Below, piece after piece: positions 53,901 through 64,000 of a DNA stretch of 64,000 nucleotides. A model generated the notes under the pieces. That model was given only the letters and a program-made list of their open reading frames with translations. It was not told the origin of the DNA and ran no database searches. Location of the stretch: contig WOFQ01000070.1 in assembly GCA_012184525.1 (NCBI GenBank), positions 62,001-126,000 of the forward strand, in the 5' to 3' direction. The first letter of the stretch is position 1, and each line of letters starts with the position of its first letter. The stretch comes from Xenoacremonium recifei (taxonomy: Eukaryota; Ascomycota; Sordariomycetes; Hypocreales; Nectriaceae). Position numbers and translations under genes: made by a program.

Positions 53901-55033
53901 GCGACCATAAATGAGAATATCGTTAGATCAGTGCACTGTACGCATTATGTGCTCAGAATTATACCAAGGGCGTGACAGCCTGTGGTCCACAGTATTCCTT
54001 CTGCAGTATTATCAGAGAGACATTCCCATACAATTCGGGCAGGAACCTGATAGGGGCATAGTAGTAAACAAAAGAAGCTGCGTTTGTATTCTGGAGTTGA
54101 TAGACCTAAAGTGTGCAGAACGGCTAGGAATGGTGAGTTGACATACGGGGTTTCGGAGATTGCAATGCCCCTAGGCTCCCTCCACAGTATAATAGGTTTA
54201 ATGACCTGTAGTAAGATATATATAACAACCTCATCATAAGAGCATGAATTGGAGATCGATGAGTCGATGGGTTTTCGAACAGTGGTGAACTGTTCGCAGC
54301 ATGATTCCTCTTCGTAACTCAAAGCCATGTGCTTCGGATGGACTCAGTAGCGCAGTCATGTTGGTGGGATCTCGTCAAAGTTGTTGGCCACGTCAATGGA
54401 ACCTAGTTTCCGAGAGCATCGGTTCTGCGTGTTATATACGAGCTCGGAACCTGAGGAACATGCCCCAGGGTCACAAGTTCCTGGAACCAACGGACCCCTT
54501 ATCCTTTCCCTTTCAGTCATTCTCAGTCGACGATCTAGTGGAGGAAGAAGTTCTTAACCGAGTGATTGGGGGCCCGAGCATAATGAAAGCCTTTCAGCGG
54601 GTTTTAGTGGTCGGGAACAGTCCAGACTTGGACAGATGGAGCTGTTTGTGTATAAGCCATCCGATGGCGCCCAGTCGAAGCGTCAACCACAATAGGTCGG
54701 GAAAAGAAGATCGAAGTATAGAAGGGTTTGACGGTGAATGTGTTGTTTGGTGTTGTCGCATCACCACCAATGCCATACTTACAGAATCTCACCATGAAAC
54801 TTTGCCTTCTTTCAGATTCTGGGCTATGCTGATGATTTTCATGCGCGTTCAATTTGTGTTGGCGGCCCAAGCTCTTTCCGCAGCATTCAGGTTGAGTGTC
54901 ATCAGCCGAAGTCGCCCACCACAACCACAAACAAGCTCATCCGGCGGTTCAACCGTGAAGCCCTCCTCCTAATCTCAGCCACCTGCCCAGCCCAGTCCAC
55001 CGGGAAGGTATACTTCTGCGAGTCTCGGAGGTT
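53901..55033. other. gene-poor stretch, nothing firmly recognised
   Basis: Long frames occur on both strands. The plus frame 54301-54972 is low-complexity at its end. The minus frame 54604-54930 carries the more protein-like tail (FTVKPFYTSIFFSRPIVVDA). Neither matches a known family, so neither is called. Confidence 0.4.
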
Positions 55034-56056
55034 TTAAAAGCACCACTGGAGCCCCCCAGTGGTGTCTGTGGAGGAGACCCGGTCTACCTCCTGCGTGCTG
55101 CCGGCTAGCAGGGGACGATTGCGCGCCTGCTGCTCCTGGATGCGCCGCTGTGCCTCTGGCATCCCGGTCTCCCCGATATCGAGGTTCAGGCGCGCGGTGT
55201 CTTCGCCAGAGTCAGTGTCTACTGTCTGCGATACCTGGAGACCCAGCAGCGGCTCCGGCGCCGAGAGCCCGTTCCGGAAGGCGTTGAGGTGGCGGACCAG
55301 ACGCGTCTTAGGGGCCGTCAAGGTTATATTGTTGACGTCGGTGGAGGCCAGGGCGAGGCGGCGGTAGATCGCCCCGTTCAACATCATCTTGCCCTTGGAA
55401 TGCGTCTGGCCGTTACTGAGGAGCTCCGGGAGGCCGCCGCTGGATGGCGACATGAGCTTGTCCTGGAGCCGCGTGATGTGCTGGTAGAGGGAGCGTCGGG
55501 CACCCGCCGACGGCTGGAGCTCAACTGTCCTGATCTCCAGACCGGCAATCCCCTTGCCCATATACGTCGTCGTACCGTCGGGCATCCTCATGACAGTTAG
55601 CATTCCGCACCGGACGGAGAAATGCTTAAAGATAACCCTGACCGCATCCATCGACACGCTCACATTGAAGCGGTGTCGGTTGGCGAAGGCTCGGAATAGG
55701 TTGGGGTTCAGCATGTAGAGCGGAGCTAGGTGCTCGTCGAGGCAGCCCAAGTTCTGGGCAACTCTGCGCTCCTCCCGAGGCGTCTGCGGCTTGCGCTTAG
55801 CCTGGACGAACGATGAGGTTAACCTCTTGGGCATCGTCTTGGTCCAGGGTCTCAAAAAGGCTGGGGTCATATGGGTCTCGGGCGAGGCATGCTGCAGCTC
55901 GTCATACTCAAACGGCCACACCGGGTCCCAAATGACGGTGAGGTATCTGACGATGTCGCGGACGTGGTTCGACAACGAGGGACAAAGGGCCTTCTCCTCC
56001 CATTGACGGTGTCGTGTTGTGCAAATGACGACGAGTAAATATAGTCTTTCCCACAC
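55034..56056 (-). CDS. GC-rich ORF, possible SNF2-type helicase fragment (weak)
   Basis: This frame of 340 residues is clearly more GC-rich than its flanks. The middle (LNPNLFRAFANRHRFNVSVS, IAGLEIRTVELQPSAGARRS, LYQHITRLQDKLM) recalls the linker between the two ATPase lobes of fungal SNF2-type proteins, where VEL..S....LY precedes the second lobe. No Walker A, DEAH or C-terminal helicase motif is present, so at best this is a broken piece. The tail is Gln/Arg-rich (EAQRRIQEQQARNRP). Codons upstream to about 56140 may extend it through a frameshift. Treat as unidentified. Confidence 0.3.
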   Translation of the reverse strand: MWERLYLLVVICTTRHRQWEEKALCPSLSNHVRDIVRYLTVIWDPVWPFEYDELQHASPETHMTPAFLRPWTKTMPKRLTSSFVQAKRKPQTPREERRVAQNLGCLDEHLAPLYMLNPNLFRAFANRHRFNVSVSMDAVRVIFKHFSVRCGMLTVMRMPDGTTTYMGKGIAGLEIRTVELQPSAGARRSLYQHITRLQDKLMSPSSGGLPELLSNGQTHSKGKMMLNGAIYRRLALASTDVNNITLTAPKTRLVRHLNAFRNGLSAPEPLLGLQVSQTVDTDSGEDTARLNLDIGETGMPEAQRRIQEQQARNRPLLAGSTQEVDRVSSTDTTGGLQWCF

Positions 56057-58933
56057 TCAATGCAGAAAAACCCCCCATTCTGGTGATACCATCCGCGGAT
56101 GACTTCAATATATAGCAGTCGTGGTTTTTGAGGGCATATCGCACTGAGGCGCCATAATCCGGCTCTGTACATATTGTATACGCCTCTAGCTGCCTGTCCT
56201 GATCCCAGGTATCCAGTACGGCTGTAAGATGATGACTCCTGACCAGCTGATCCTAGCCATAAACGCGCCCCAGTTCTAGATAGGCTCTGCGTCGATCTCG
56301 TGCGGACGTATGGGGATTCGTAGCGATGTGGCCGAACCTGACACAACATTTAAGAAGCTGGGTTCAAGGGAGCCGATGTTTTGACCGCGTTGAAGACAAG
56401 ACGCTCTGACTATAAGCAGGCTTGCTCCTAACGAGTGGCAGTTGAATGACTGCACGATCTCCTGAGAATACACAAATGAGATCGCGCCATATACTTGTGT
56501 ACCCATCTGCGGTTGTATATAAAGATCATTTTTGGCCTGGCGACGCATTCCTTTTTTGGTCATGCAGGACCAAGTCCGGTATTGGTATGCCTACCCTATA
56601 TAATGCATTTCCTTCTAACCGCCAAAGTTTAAGCGATGCAAATCCTCTCAATTCTAAGTTGAAGTTGTTGACCATATGTATATATAGGTTGGTTTAGTGA
56701 AAACAGTTGGCAGTCAGAGACTTTCGCCAACTGTTGTGAGTGTGATGCAGGACAGGATTAGATTGAGGGGAAGGGGGGAGAAGGTGAGAATTTATAGTAC
56801 GGACGTTTGCATTTCGGACAGAGTTTGTACACAGAAGATGTTTCTCTGTATGAGGTCGCTTTTTTACGTGTTTAGCTAGGCTGGGCCTTACTGCTGCTTC
56901 GCGTGATTACGGGTTTGGGTTTGTGGCATGCCGTTTTTATCTACCTAGGTGCTTCTCCAATTGCTTCTCCAATCAGCGACACCAAACAATAGCCCCTGGG
57001 GAGTTTGCTTCGCCGACAAGATTCCTGTTTCCCGCATACACTGCTGGTTTACGAAGTCTACCACCTAGAATTCGCACGCCTACTAACTTGAGACGCCTGG
57101 TAATACAAACGATCCCGCACACAATATCCAGGTGCCTGGCCTTATGAAGTTCTGCGTTGAAACGCACCAAACTCAGGAGTGGCAGATTACACAATCGTCA
57201 TAACTTTGCCTTCTCACCCTGCTTCACTGAAGAATTGGTACGAATTCCAGCAATGAACCAGTGACGTCTCGCTGCCTGGTGCTGGAGTCATCTTCACTTG
57301 ACTAGTGGACCTTGAAACACCATACACTAGGTTGGCACCTTCCTTCCCTCCCCTCCTTCCCTCCCCTCCTTCCCGACAAATGCACAAACCTCCTCCGATC
57401 TATAAACCAGGAAAGAGCTGCCCTTCCATGTTCTATAATGCGTCTTAAGTACGTCCCTCTCAACCGAAAGGTCCGGACTGGTGTAGTCGGTAGCTAGGAG
57501 CACCGAGGTCACACGAAAAACGATGCCCTGGGACAATGGTCCTGCAGGATGCCTAAGATCGAGCGGTTCAGCTTGCGTTCAAGTCCTCTTTTTTTTCTTT
57601 TTTTTTTCTTTCTACTTTGATTTCTCTGGTTTTCTTTTTGGTGATGTATTTGCTTCACCCATATGGAGCGCTCCATGTGTACAAGCTGGAGTGAAGCGTC
57701 GGGAATTCCTCTGCCAGCGCTACATCGATAGCTCTCACACAGATTTGGCGAGTCAGTGACAAGCTTCGATGAAACAAAGCTCTGAGCGCGTCGCAACAGA
57801 TCATTCACAAGTAAAGCGAGGAGATGTTAATGAATGGGGGATTGCCGCAAGGTTCGTCAGACGATGCAAGCACTCAATCATACAACTTGACATAGCGACT
57901 TGGCTATCACATTTCTGAACTGTTTATATAATTCTGGACATGTTTATATAATTTTGAACAAAAGCTTGCGATTGGCCACTTCTGTAATATAATCGTATAG
58001 TCAGCAATTCTTGCGGAGAACATCCTCGAATTCGTCGGCGGCAAGTTTTTTTTTGCCCGAGTCGGCGGACATTCGAGAGATGGGATTGGAGGATAACATG
58101 TAGGACAGAAGGGAAGCTTTCTAATTAAAGTGACTATTCGAATCAAGCAAAATAAAAATTCTCAAGAGGATAAAGCGGTATCTGCTGAAGGGACATTTAA
58201 TCGGGTGTGCATGGAACAGCGTAGAGACGACCCGTCGGGTTTCCAGCCGTGAAAGTAGCTACGTCAGGTTGTGAACCAACGTGTAAGCTGTCGCTTTGAG
58301 AGCTCTCAAATCCTGCAGTCTATAATGCCTACCTCCGTGCAGCATCTGCGCCCAGCCATCCCGTTTCCCTGGTTATGGCCACGCACAGCATTTAAAACAC
58401 CAGCACAAGCCATCCCCATCGTAAGCCCAACGACGTCATCCCGGCCGCAGTCCACCACCACGCCAATCCAGCCTCACAACGTGGACGGGCCGCACATGCA
58501 CAAGAAAAAGAATTGGACGTAAAGAAACCCCGTGTTCCGCCGTGTCTCGCGGCAACGTCCAGCGTGCGTCCACCCGCAGGTGTCCTAGTGGCTCGCGGGA
58601 GGGACGGGGTCGATAAGATAAGGTGGTCGAGACACCCGTTGTCACGGCAACGCGACCCCGATAAACAACCCACTCACCACGTTGGCGGTCGTTCTGACTC
58701 TCATCTTGCTTGCCAGCCTCGACGAGGACAATGGATAAGGGAATCTTTTTCTCTCTTCTCCGTTGAGAACCTCCATCTGCTCTTCTCTTCTTCTCACCTT
58801 CATGTGAGCTTCTTTTCTTCCCCTTGCTTTGTACCATATTCTTTGCATCTACTCCTCGCCCGGAGTGACCGTTCACAATCAACGCTCCCCGATATCCTTT
58901 GGGGAACCTCTTCTACTGGACTTTTAGAGACGG
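56057..58933. other. long gene-poor region before the GBD/FH3 gene
   Basis: About 2.9 kb holds no convincing gene. It includes a C/T-rich tract (57339-57374), a T-rich run (about 57589-57640), and the promoter and 5' leader of the gene at 58934. The last 250 bases are rich in CT motifs, as in many fungal housekeeping promoters. Confidence 0.5.
57339..57374 (+). repeat. polypyrimidine tract with tandem CCTTCCCTCCCCT units
   Basis: About 36 bases contain only C and T, with the 13-base unit repeated in tandem. Mirror-symmetric tracts of this kind can form triplex DNA. No gene overlaps it. Confidence 0.75.
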
Positions 58934-61449
58934 ATGATGGCAACGGGCCGTGAACATACCAACATCGATCATACCGGACCAACAGAACGGTCGACACCTC
59001 CCTCTGCACTCCAGTCCTTCATCCAACGCCGCCAGGCCTCTGCCAGCGGCATTGTCCTCCCCACGAGCCCTCTCGAAGGCAACAGTTATTACTTTTCGAG
59101 TTCCGACGACACCATGGTGGGAAATTACGCGAAGAACAATCCCGGCGCCCTTGGGGAGCTGCAGGGGAACCAGCAGGAGGCTGCTCCTCGCTTCCCCCGC
59201 CAGACTCGGGACGATTATCGAGACGACTCCCGCGGACGATCACGATCGCCTAATAAGACTACGGCCCCGAACGTCTCCTTCATGCCTCTCATGTCTAAAT
59301 CCCGAGAAGTCTCCCCCACGAAACCCAAGAAGACCAAATCCGGAGCGAACCTGGCTGGGCTGCTCCGGCCCAAATCCCTCAGAAACCTCTCTAAGCTGGT
59401 TACCGACGATGATATCCGATTCTCCAAGGACAAGGAGAACAGAACCCCCGATGAGCCCATGAGCGCACCAGCACCACCCCCAATCTTTGCCCAGTTCACT
59501 AGCGACCCGTCATTTCGGCAGCAACGAGAGGGACGAGCGAGCGTCGACGTATCCCGTAATGCTATCGAGCAGGACTACATGAATTCTCGTCCAGTAGTCA
59601 AGGAGAGGCCCAAATCGTTCCAGGTCCCTCCTCCATCCCTACCCATGCCTGATTCTCCGACAAAGGCTCGATATCCGTTTGAAGGGGCGAGAAAGGGATC
59701 AAACAGTTCCGCCCCGGAGAAGGGCTCAACCAAGACGGGCCGGACTAAAGTTCTGAGCGCCTTCACCACCTTCGCCCAAGGCAGATCGAAGTCCGCGTCG
59801 GCAAGCCCGACGCCTGAGCCGGGAGACCAGGTGCTAGACCCCAAGGATATCGACAGGCATCTAGAGGCCATGCTCGACCGCCGCAACATCCCCGAGAACC
59901 AGAGATATAAAATGCGGAACCTCAACGACACGATCAAGATGGAGTTCATCCGTCAGGACTGGGCTGAAATGAACTCGGCCAAGACGGATAGACCTGGTAC
60001 TAACGATAGCAACGACGTGAGTTCGGCTATTGCCCAGGGCTCTGACAACGAAGAGAAGCCTAAGCGGACCCGTGGGAAGAGCTTTACTCTTTCGCGAGGG
60101 AAGAAGGAGGCCAGCTCGCCGACGAAGAAGTCAAAGGCTGACGGGACCATTGGCCGCCATTTCAGAAGCAAGTCGACCGACAGTGTGTCCCTCGACACGC
60201 CCGTGTCTTCGAACGGTTCAACTTCCAACAGCAGCATCCTCTCCAAGATCAAGCTCCAGCAGGGCCCGGCCGACTACGTCGCATACATGCGAAAGATCCA
60301 GAAGCCCGAACTGGTCGAGGTGGGCAAAATCCACAAGCTGCGTCTGCTATTGCGCAATGAGACTGTGGTCTGGATCGAGGAGTTTATCCAGCAGGGCGGG
60401 ATGAAGGAAATCGTCGGCCTCCTCAATCGCATCATGGAGGTCGAGTGGAGGTAAATGCTGAAACATTCAACCTTAAAGAATGTATGTGCTGACAGTTGTC
60501 CAGGGAGGAACACGAAGACGCTCTCCTACACGAAAACCTCCTCTGTCTCAAGGCCTTGTCCACGACGGCCCGTGCTATGCAGTATCTTGACAGCATCCAG
60601 GGAGAACTGTTCCCCAAGCTGCTCCACATGATCTTCGACCCTGAGAAGAAGGGCCCCAGCGAATTTACGACACGGGGCATCATAACATCAGTGCTGTTTA
60701 CCTATATCGAATCGGCTTCGCCCTCGGAGAGAGTCGCGAGAGCAAAGAACATCTTGAACCATCTCCGAGATCCGGAGCCGAAGGAGGAAGAACGACCCCT
60801 GCCGTTTGTACTAGAGATGCGGCGCGATCGGCCTTATCGCGTCTGGTGCAGGGAGGTTGTCAACGTAACGAAGGAAGTATTCTGGATCTTCCTTCACAAC
60901 CTGAACGTCATTGCGCTCCCGACCGACAAGGGCAGCCCTACGGCGGCGAAGGCACTGTCCGGCTCGGGAGACGATAGCGGCCCGTACTCGTACATGCTTC
61001 GACACTTCCCCCAGGAGCGCCCACCCGTGCCAGCAGCGCCGTACGTGGGCGGCGTCGAGTGGGATGCCACCAACTACCTGGCCTCGCACCTGGATCTCCT
61101 CAATGCCATCCTGGCCTGCACGATGACAGCGGAGCAAAGGAATTCCCTGCGTGCAGATTTCCGCATCTCCGGCTGGGAGAGATGCCTCGGTGGCAGTCTA
61201 CGCCTCTGTAAAGAAAAGTTCTATGGTAGTGTGCATGACGGTCTGCGGACCTGGGTGGCCGCGGCGGCTGAGGACAGCTGGGATTTCAAAGACGTGAGAT
61301 ATGGGCCCCCGCCGGAGAGCATGAGCCCGGCCAAGAAGCAGGGAGGCGGCCAGAAGAAGAAGGTTGAGCCAGCGCCGAAGATTGACATGCCCAAACTCGA
61401 CCTCGGACTGGAGAAGTCACCAGCCCCAAAGAATGACGCGTGGTTATGA
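58934..61449 (+). CDS. formin-type GBD/FH3 domain protein
   Basis: Two exons (58934-60450, 60504-61449) encode 820 residues. The first 300 are Ser/Pro/Lys-rich and disordered, with SP and TP sites (SRSPNKT, VSPTKPKK). A Rho-GTPase-binding/FH3 armadillo-like domain like that of diaphanous formins follows: DIDRHLEAMLDRRNIPENQR near 311-330, MKEIVGLLNRIMEVEW before the intron, then HENLLCLKALSTTARAMQYL, which fits armadillo repeats. No proline-rich FH1 or FH2 actin-nucleating domain follows, and the protein ends in a Lys-rich tail. It could be a regulatory partner in polarity or cytokinesis. Such stand-alone proteins exist in other filamentous fungi. ATGs at 58934 and 58937 are equally plausible. 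Confidence 0.85.
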
Positions 61450-62043
61450 TAAGACCGTTCCCGGCCAGGAGGTAAGGGGAGGTTGGTACATCGGGGCTCT
61501 ATTGCCGTGTCCGGCAAGGATGTTGCATCGTAAACTCGGGGTTACTGGTTGAATTCTTCTCTGCTCTGTATCAGGTTGTCGGACTTCTTTTTCTTTCTGG
61601 GAAGATCACAAGTTCCTTTTTTGGTAGTCATAGGTTGCGGGCCTCGTTTTAATGATGGCATGTTAATGAACTGATGACATGACAACGCTGCGTTCAGGAC
61701 AAGTGTGAATGTCAAGACGGCCCAACCCAACGAGCCCCTTGCCATCAGCATAATTGCTACATAGGCTTTCCGTGTGATGACAAACTGAGACAGGGCTCTC
61801 TTGTTCCCCTTCTCCGAACGCGGCGTAGGGTACTTCTGCGTCATGGCCGAGCCACTAGATGAGCACCGCGTCGGGGGGTCGTACTCCTGGATGTCCGAAT
61901 AAGCCCTAACGTCGCCGTTGGGAGCCGACACAGGGCCAAAGCACCTCGATGCCACACTGACTGATCCGAGCTTGCCCTGTAATAATGCTCCATGCATCCA
62001 TGAGTAACGGATAGGACCGTGAGTTTGATCGTCGAGATGTCGA
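61450..62043. other. convergent intergenic region
   Basis: 3' ends of the GBD/FH3 gene (+) and the RraA-like gene (-) face each other. A minus-strand frame at 61542-61997 has one hydrophobic stretch, but nothing recognisable, and is not called. Confidence 0.45.
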
Positions 62044-62787
62044 TCAGAGGTTGCTACGATGGATCTTGAAGGCCTCGTGGACGGTCATCCCTTTCAGCAC
62101 GTCCTCCTTCACCTTGTCATCGGCTGATGTTAGCTTGGGCAGCAATTCGAGAACGGCAGAGACCTTGTCCTGTGGGATGACGACCACTCCGTTGATTGGG
62201 TCGCTAACGGCCAAGTCGCCAGGCGAGACGAGGGTTCCATCAATGTCCAGAGGCACCTGCGTCGCCCAGGGAGCACTGCCGCCCCCAGCGCCAACGGTGG
62301 ATAGACCACGGGCCCAGATCTGCAAGCCTTAGAGTCTGCCAGGGAGACATGCTGGGTTCTCGGGAGAGTAACTCACGGGAAGACCGGTGCCCTTCAGCTC
62401 CTCAATATCCCTGGCTCGGCCCGCAACGACGATGCCCTTAGCTTGACGGACCTTCATGCGAACTGCCATGATGCCTCCACAAACTGCATTTTTCTGTCCG
62501 TCGGGCTGCTTCAAGATGACAATGGTTCCTGGCTCTGTGATGTCGGCCCAGTGAACACCTCCGGGGATGTTGGAAGGGGGGTTGGATAGCTGCTGGCCCT
62601 TGGCGACGAACAGCACGGTTGACACCGGGGCCACCGTAACTTGCGACGGATTGTCCTCTGGTTGGCTGTAAAGGTTCACGTCGGCGACAAAGCCGGCACC
62701 AGGAACCTTCAGTTTAAGCAACGCATCGGAAACGTCGCAGGCAGTGTAGCTCTGTAACTTGGAGATAGCCTCGGCTGAGGAACCCAT
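62044..62787 (-). CDS. RraA-family (HMG/CHA aldolase-like) protein
   Basis: Two exons (62377-62787, 62044-62319) encode 228 residues of the RraA/dimethylmenaquinone-methyltransferase-like fold. Members with activity are class II pyruvate aldolases or oxaloacetate decarboxylases. It begins MGSSAEAISKLQSYTACDVS, with the DVSDAL helix of the family. HWADITEPGTIVILKQP, VCGGIMAVRMKVRQAKGIVV and GRARDIEELKGTGLP, with the substrate-binding Arg/Asp pair (GRARD), follow. Exon 2 begins IWARGLSTVG and contains DLAVSDPINGVVVIPQD, the other half of the active site. The 57-bp intron has GTGAGT and TTGCAG ends. It is probably cytosolic or mitochondrial; substrate is not resolved. Confidence 0.9.
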
Positions 62788-64000
62788 GGCTGTTGACGTC
62801 AGAGAGAGCCAATTGAAATGACTTGACGTCGTGTGAGCACGAATCAGGATACTAGACGATTTGTCGGTGAGCAGATGTGGAGGGGGGGCCGAAATCGATC
62901 AATGGTGCCGTTCGCTTCTGTCAAGATGTTGTTGTGGTGTTTGTCAAGGATAGACGAGAGGGTGCTCGGCGTCGACATGGTTCTGATGTGCACCGATAAT
63001 AGCCCGGAGAAGGATCGAGGGACCAAGCTGGGGTCAAGGGAGCTTTCACCAGCTCCACGACTCCGGGAGCCTCCATCAGGCCGGTGAGCCAATCACGAAC
63101 GGTACCAGGACATGTCGAGCTGCAATGTTTCTAGCCAGGGATGGGTGGGGGCACGAATAGCCACCAACGGCAAGTACACACTGCTCAGGTCAACAAGGGC
63201 CTCTGCCCGCCCCTGGGGTTTCGTTTCGACGTGGGTGAAAAAGGACATGGGCCATCAAGAAGCTTCTGGCGCGGGATTATCTGGAGTGTTGGCGACGCAG
63301 CCAGGCGGCGTAGGGAGCGACGAGAGAAGAGTTGACAAGGAACGTCATTGCAACGTTCCGGTCTCGCAATGCCGGTTGACGAGACAGACAGTGAAGGGCA
63401 CGTTGGTTCCGGACATGGGCCCCGCGGGAAGCGGTTGATGCCGACGCGATGCATGGAGCCAGGGAGCGGACTATCAAGACCAGACAAGGTATAAGTCGGT
63501 GACTAGGACCCTACGACCGGTGAGCAGGGCCTTCTCCGTGACGTGTCTGAGAGCGGCACGGCGCACCAGTGATGTACGGGAGAGTACAGATGGCCGAATA
63601 GCTGACTCGCCAAACGCAAGGTTGCGACAGGCGGACGGAAATCAAATGTCACCGGCTGATATCAATAGGCAGTGACCAGGCATTTTTCGCTTTGCCGCGA
63701 TTGTCGAGGCGGAGCTGCAATGCCGAGTCAGTCTTTCATGAAGCGAGGCGTGGTTGGTGATTTGTGAGTTGTGATGAATGGAAAGCCACCATCACCAAGA
63801 GCATGCATCGCTTTCCCCCGCCTCTTCGTCAGCTGACCGTGCGTTGACCAAGAGCGGAAAGAGGATCGACCAAGACAAGTCGCACTTTCCATGAGGCAGT
63901 TGCTCCGCAGAGTATTCCGAGTTCTGCAGGTGCCATCCAGGATTCCTGAATTAATGGCAGGGACTCAACCGGGCAAACTCGCCAGGGAGCTCCTAGCCGA
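62788..64000. other. right-hand end, no supported gene
   Basis: This holds the promoter of the RraA-like gene and about 1 kb of GC-moderate DNA. Frames such as 63185-63487 (-) are Pro/Arg/Ser-rich and look like chance. A gene may begin beyond the window. Confidence 0.4.

Noticed and set aside
54301..54972. 223-codon plus-strand frame
   Set aside because: No family likeness; Ser/Pro/Gln-rich end; in a decayed region with an equally open opposite strand.
1..64000. PKS, NRPS, terpene synthase, tRNA, rRNA or CRISPR array
   Set aside because: No motif of any of these was recognised by reading. tRNA genes would need a dedicated scan to exclude.

Overview
This window is nuclear DNA of a filamentous ascomycete (Pezizomycotina, most likely a Eurotiomycete of the Aspergillus/Penicillium kind). 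The evidence is 45-120 bp spliceosomal introns with GTRNGT donors and CTRAC-type branch sites, several Zn(II)2Cys6 regulators, secreted plant-wall hydrolases, MFS and APC permeases, and AT-rich, stop-ridden patches that look like repeat-induced point mutation (RIP). No rRNA, tRNA, CRISPR or viral gene was recognised. All gene models are spliced by eye.

Left part (0-21.3 kb). After a decayed start (possible small secreted protein, AT-rich block, truncated DUF3533/SNG1-like gene, an SDR) comes a plant-polysaccharide locus: GH3 beta-glucosidase/xylosidase (-), GH10 endoxylanase (+), Zn2Cys6 regulator (+), lactose-permease-like sugar transporter (+) and GH106-like rhamnosidase (+). Decayed scraps of another GH3 gene and a Rossmann-fold gene lie between them. 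XlnR-type GGCTAAA boxes and a palindromic CreA-type site sit in the intergenic DNA. Each of the three hydrolases is best modelled with one GC-AG intron.

Middle part (21.8-41.5 kb). An amino-acid permease is followed by what looks like an uncharacterised nitrogen/amino-acid metabolic cluster: RidA deaminase, TPR protein 1, ACC-synthase-like PLP enzyme 1, an AflR-like regulator, a second Zn2Cys6 regulator, a nitronate monooxygenase, a monocarboxylate-type MFS transporter, ACC-synthase-like enzyme 2 and TPR protein 2. The PLP-enzyme/TPR pair thus occurs twice, at both edges. A 7-mer, ACTCCGA, recurs in most of the cluster's promoter regions, including one inverted pair. This is the best candidate here for an undescribed system.

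Right part (42.7-64 kb). A maltose-permease-like MFS transporter, a DUF1593 nucleoside-hydrolase-like protein, a GNAT acetyltransferase, a choline/GABA permease pseudogene killed by Trp-to-stop changes, and an M20 amidohydrolase lead into an AT-rich, decayed stretch (53-56.5 kb) with a GC-rich, possibly SNF2-derived ORF. After about 2.9 kb without a clear gene come two ordinary-looking genes: a formin-type GBD/FH3 protein and a RraA-family aldolase-like protein.
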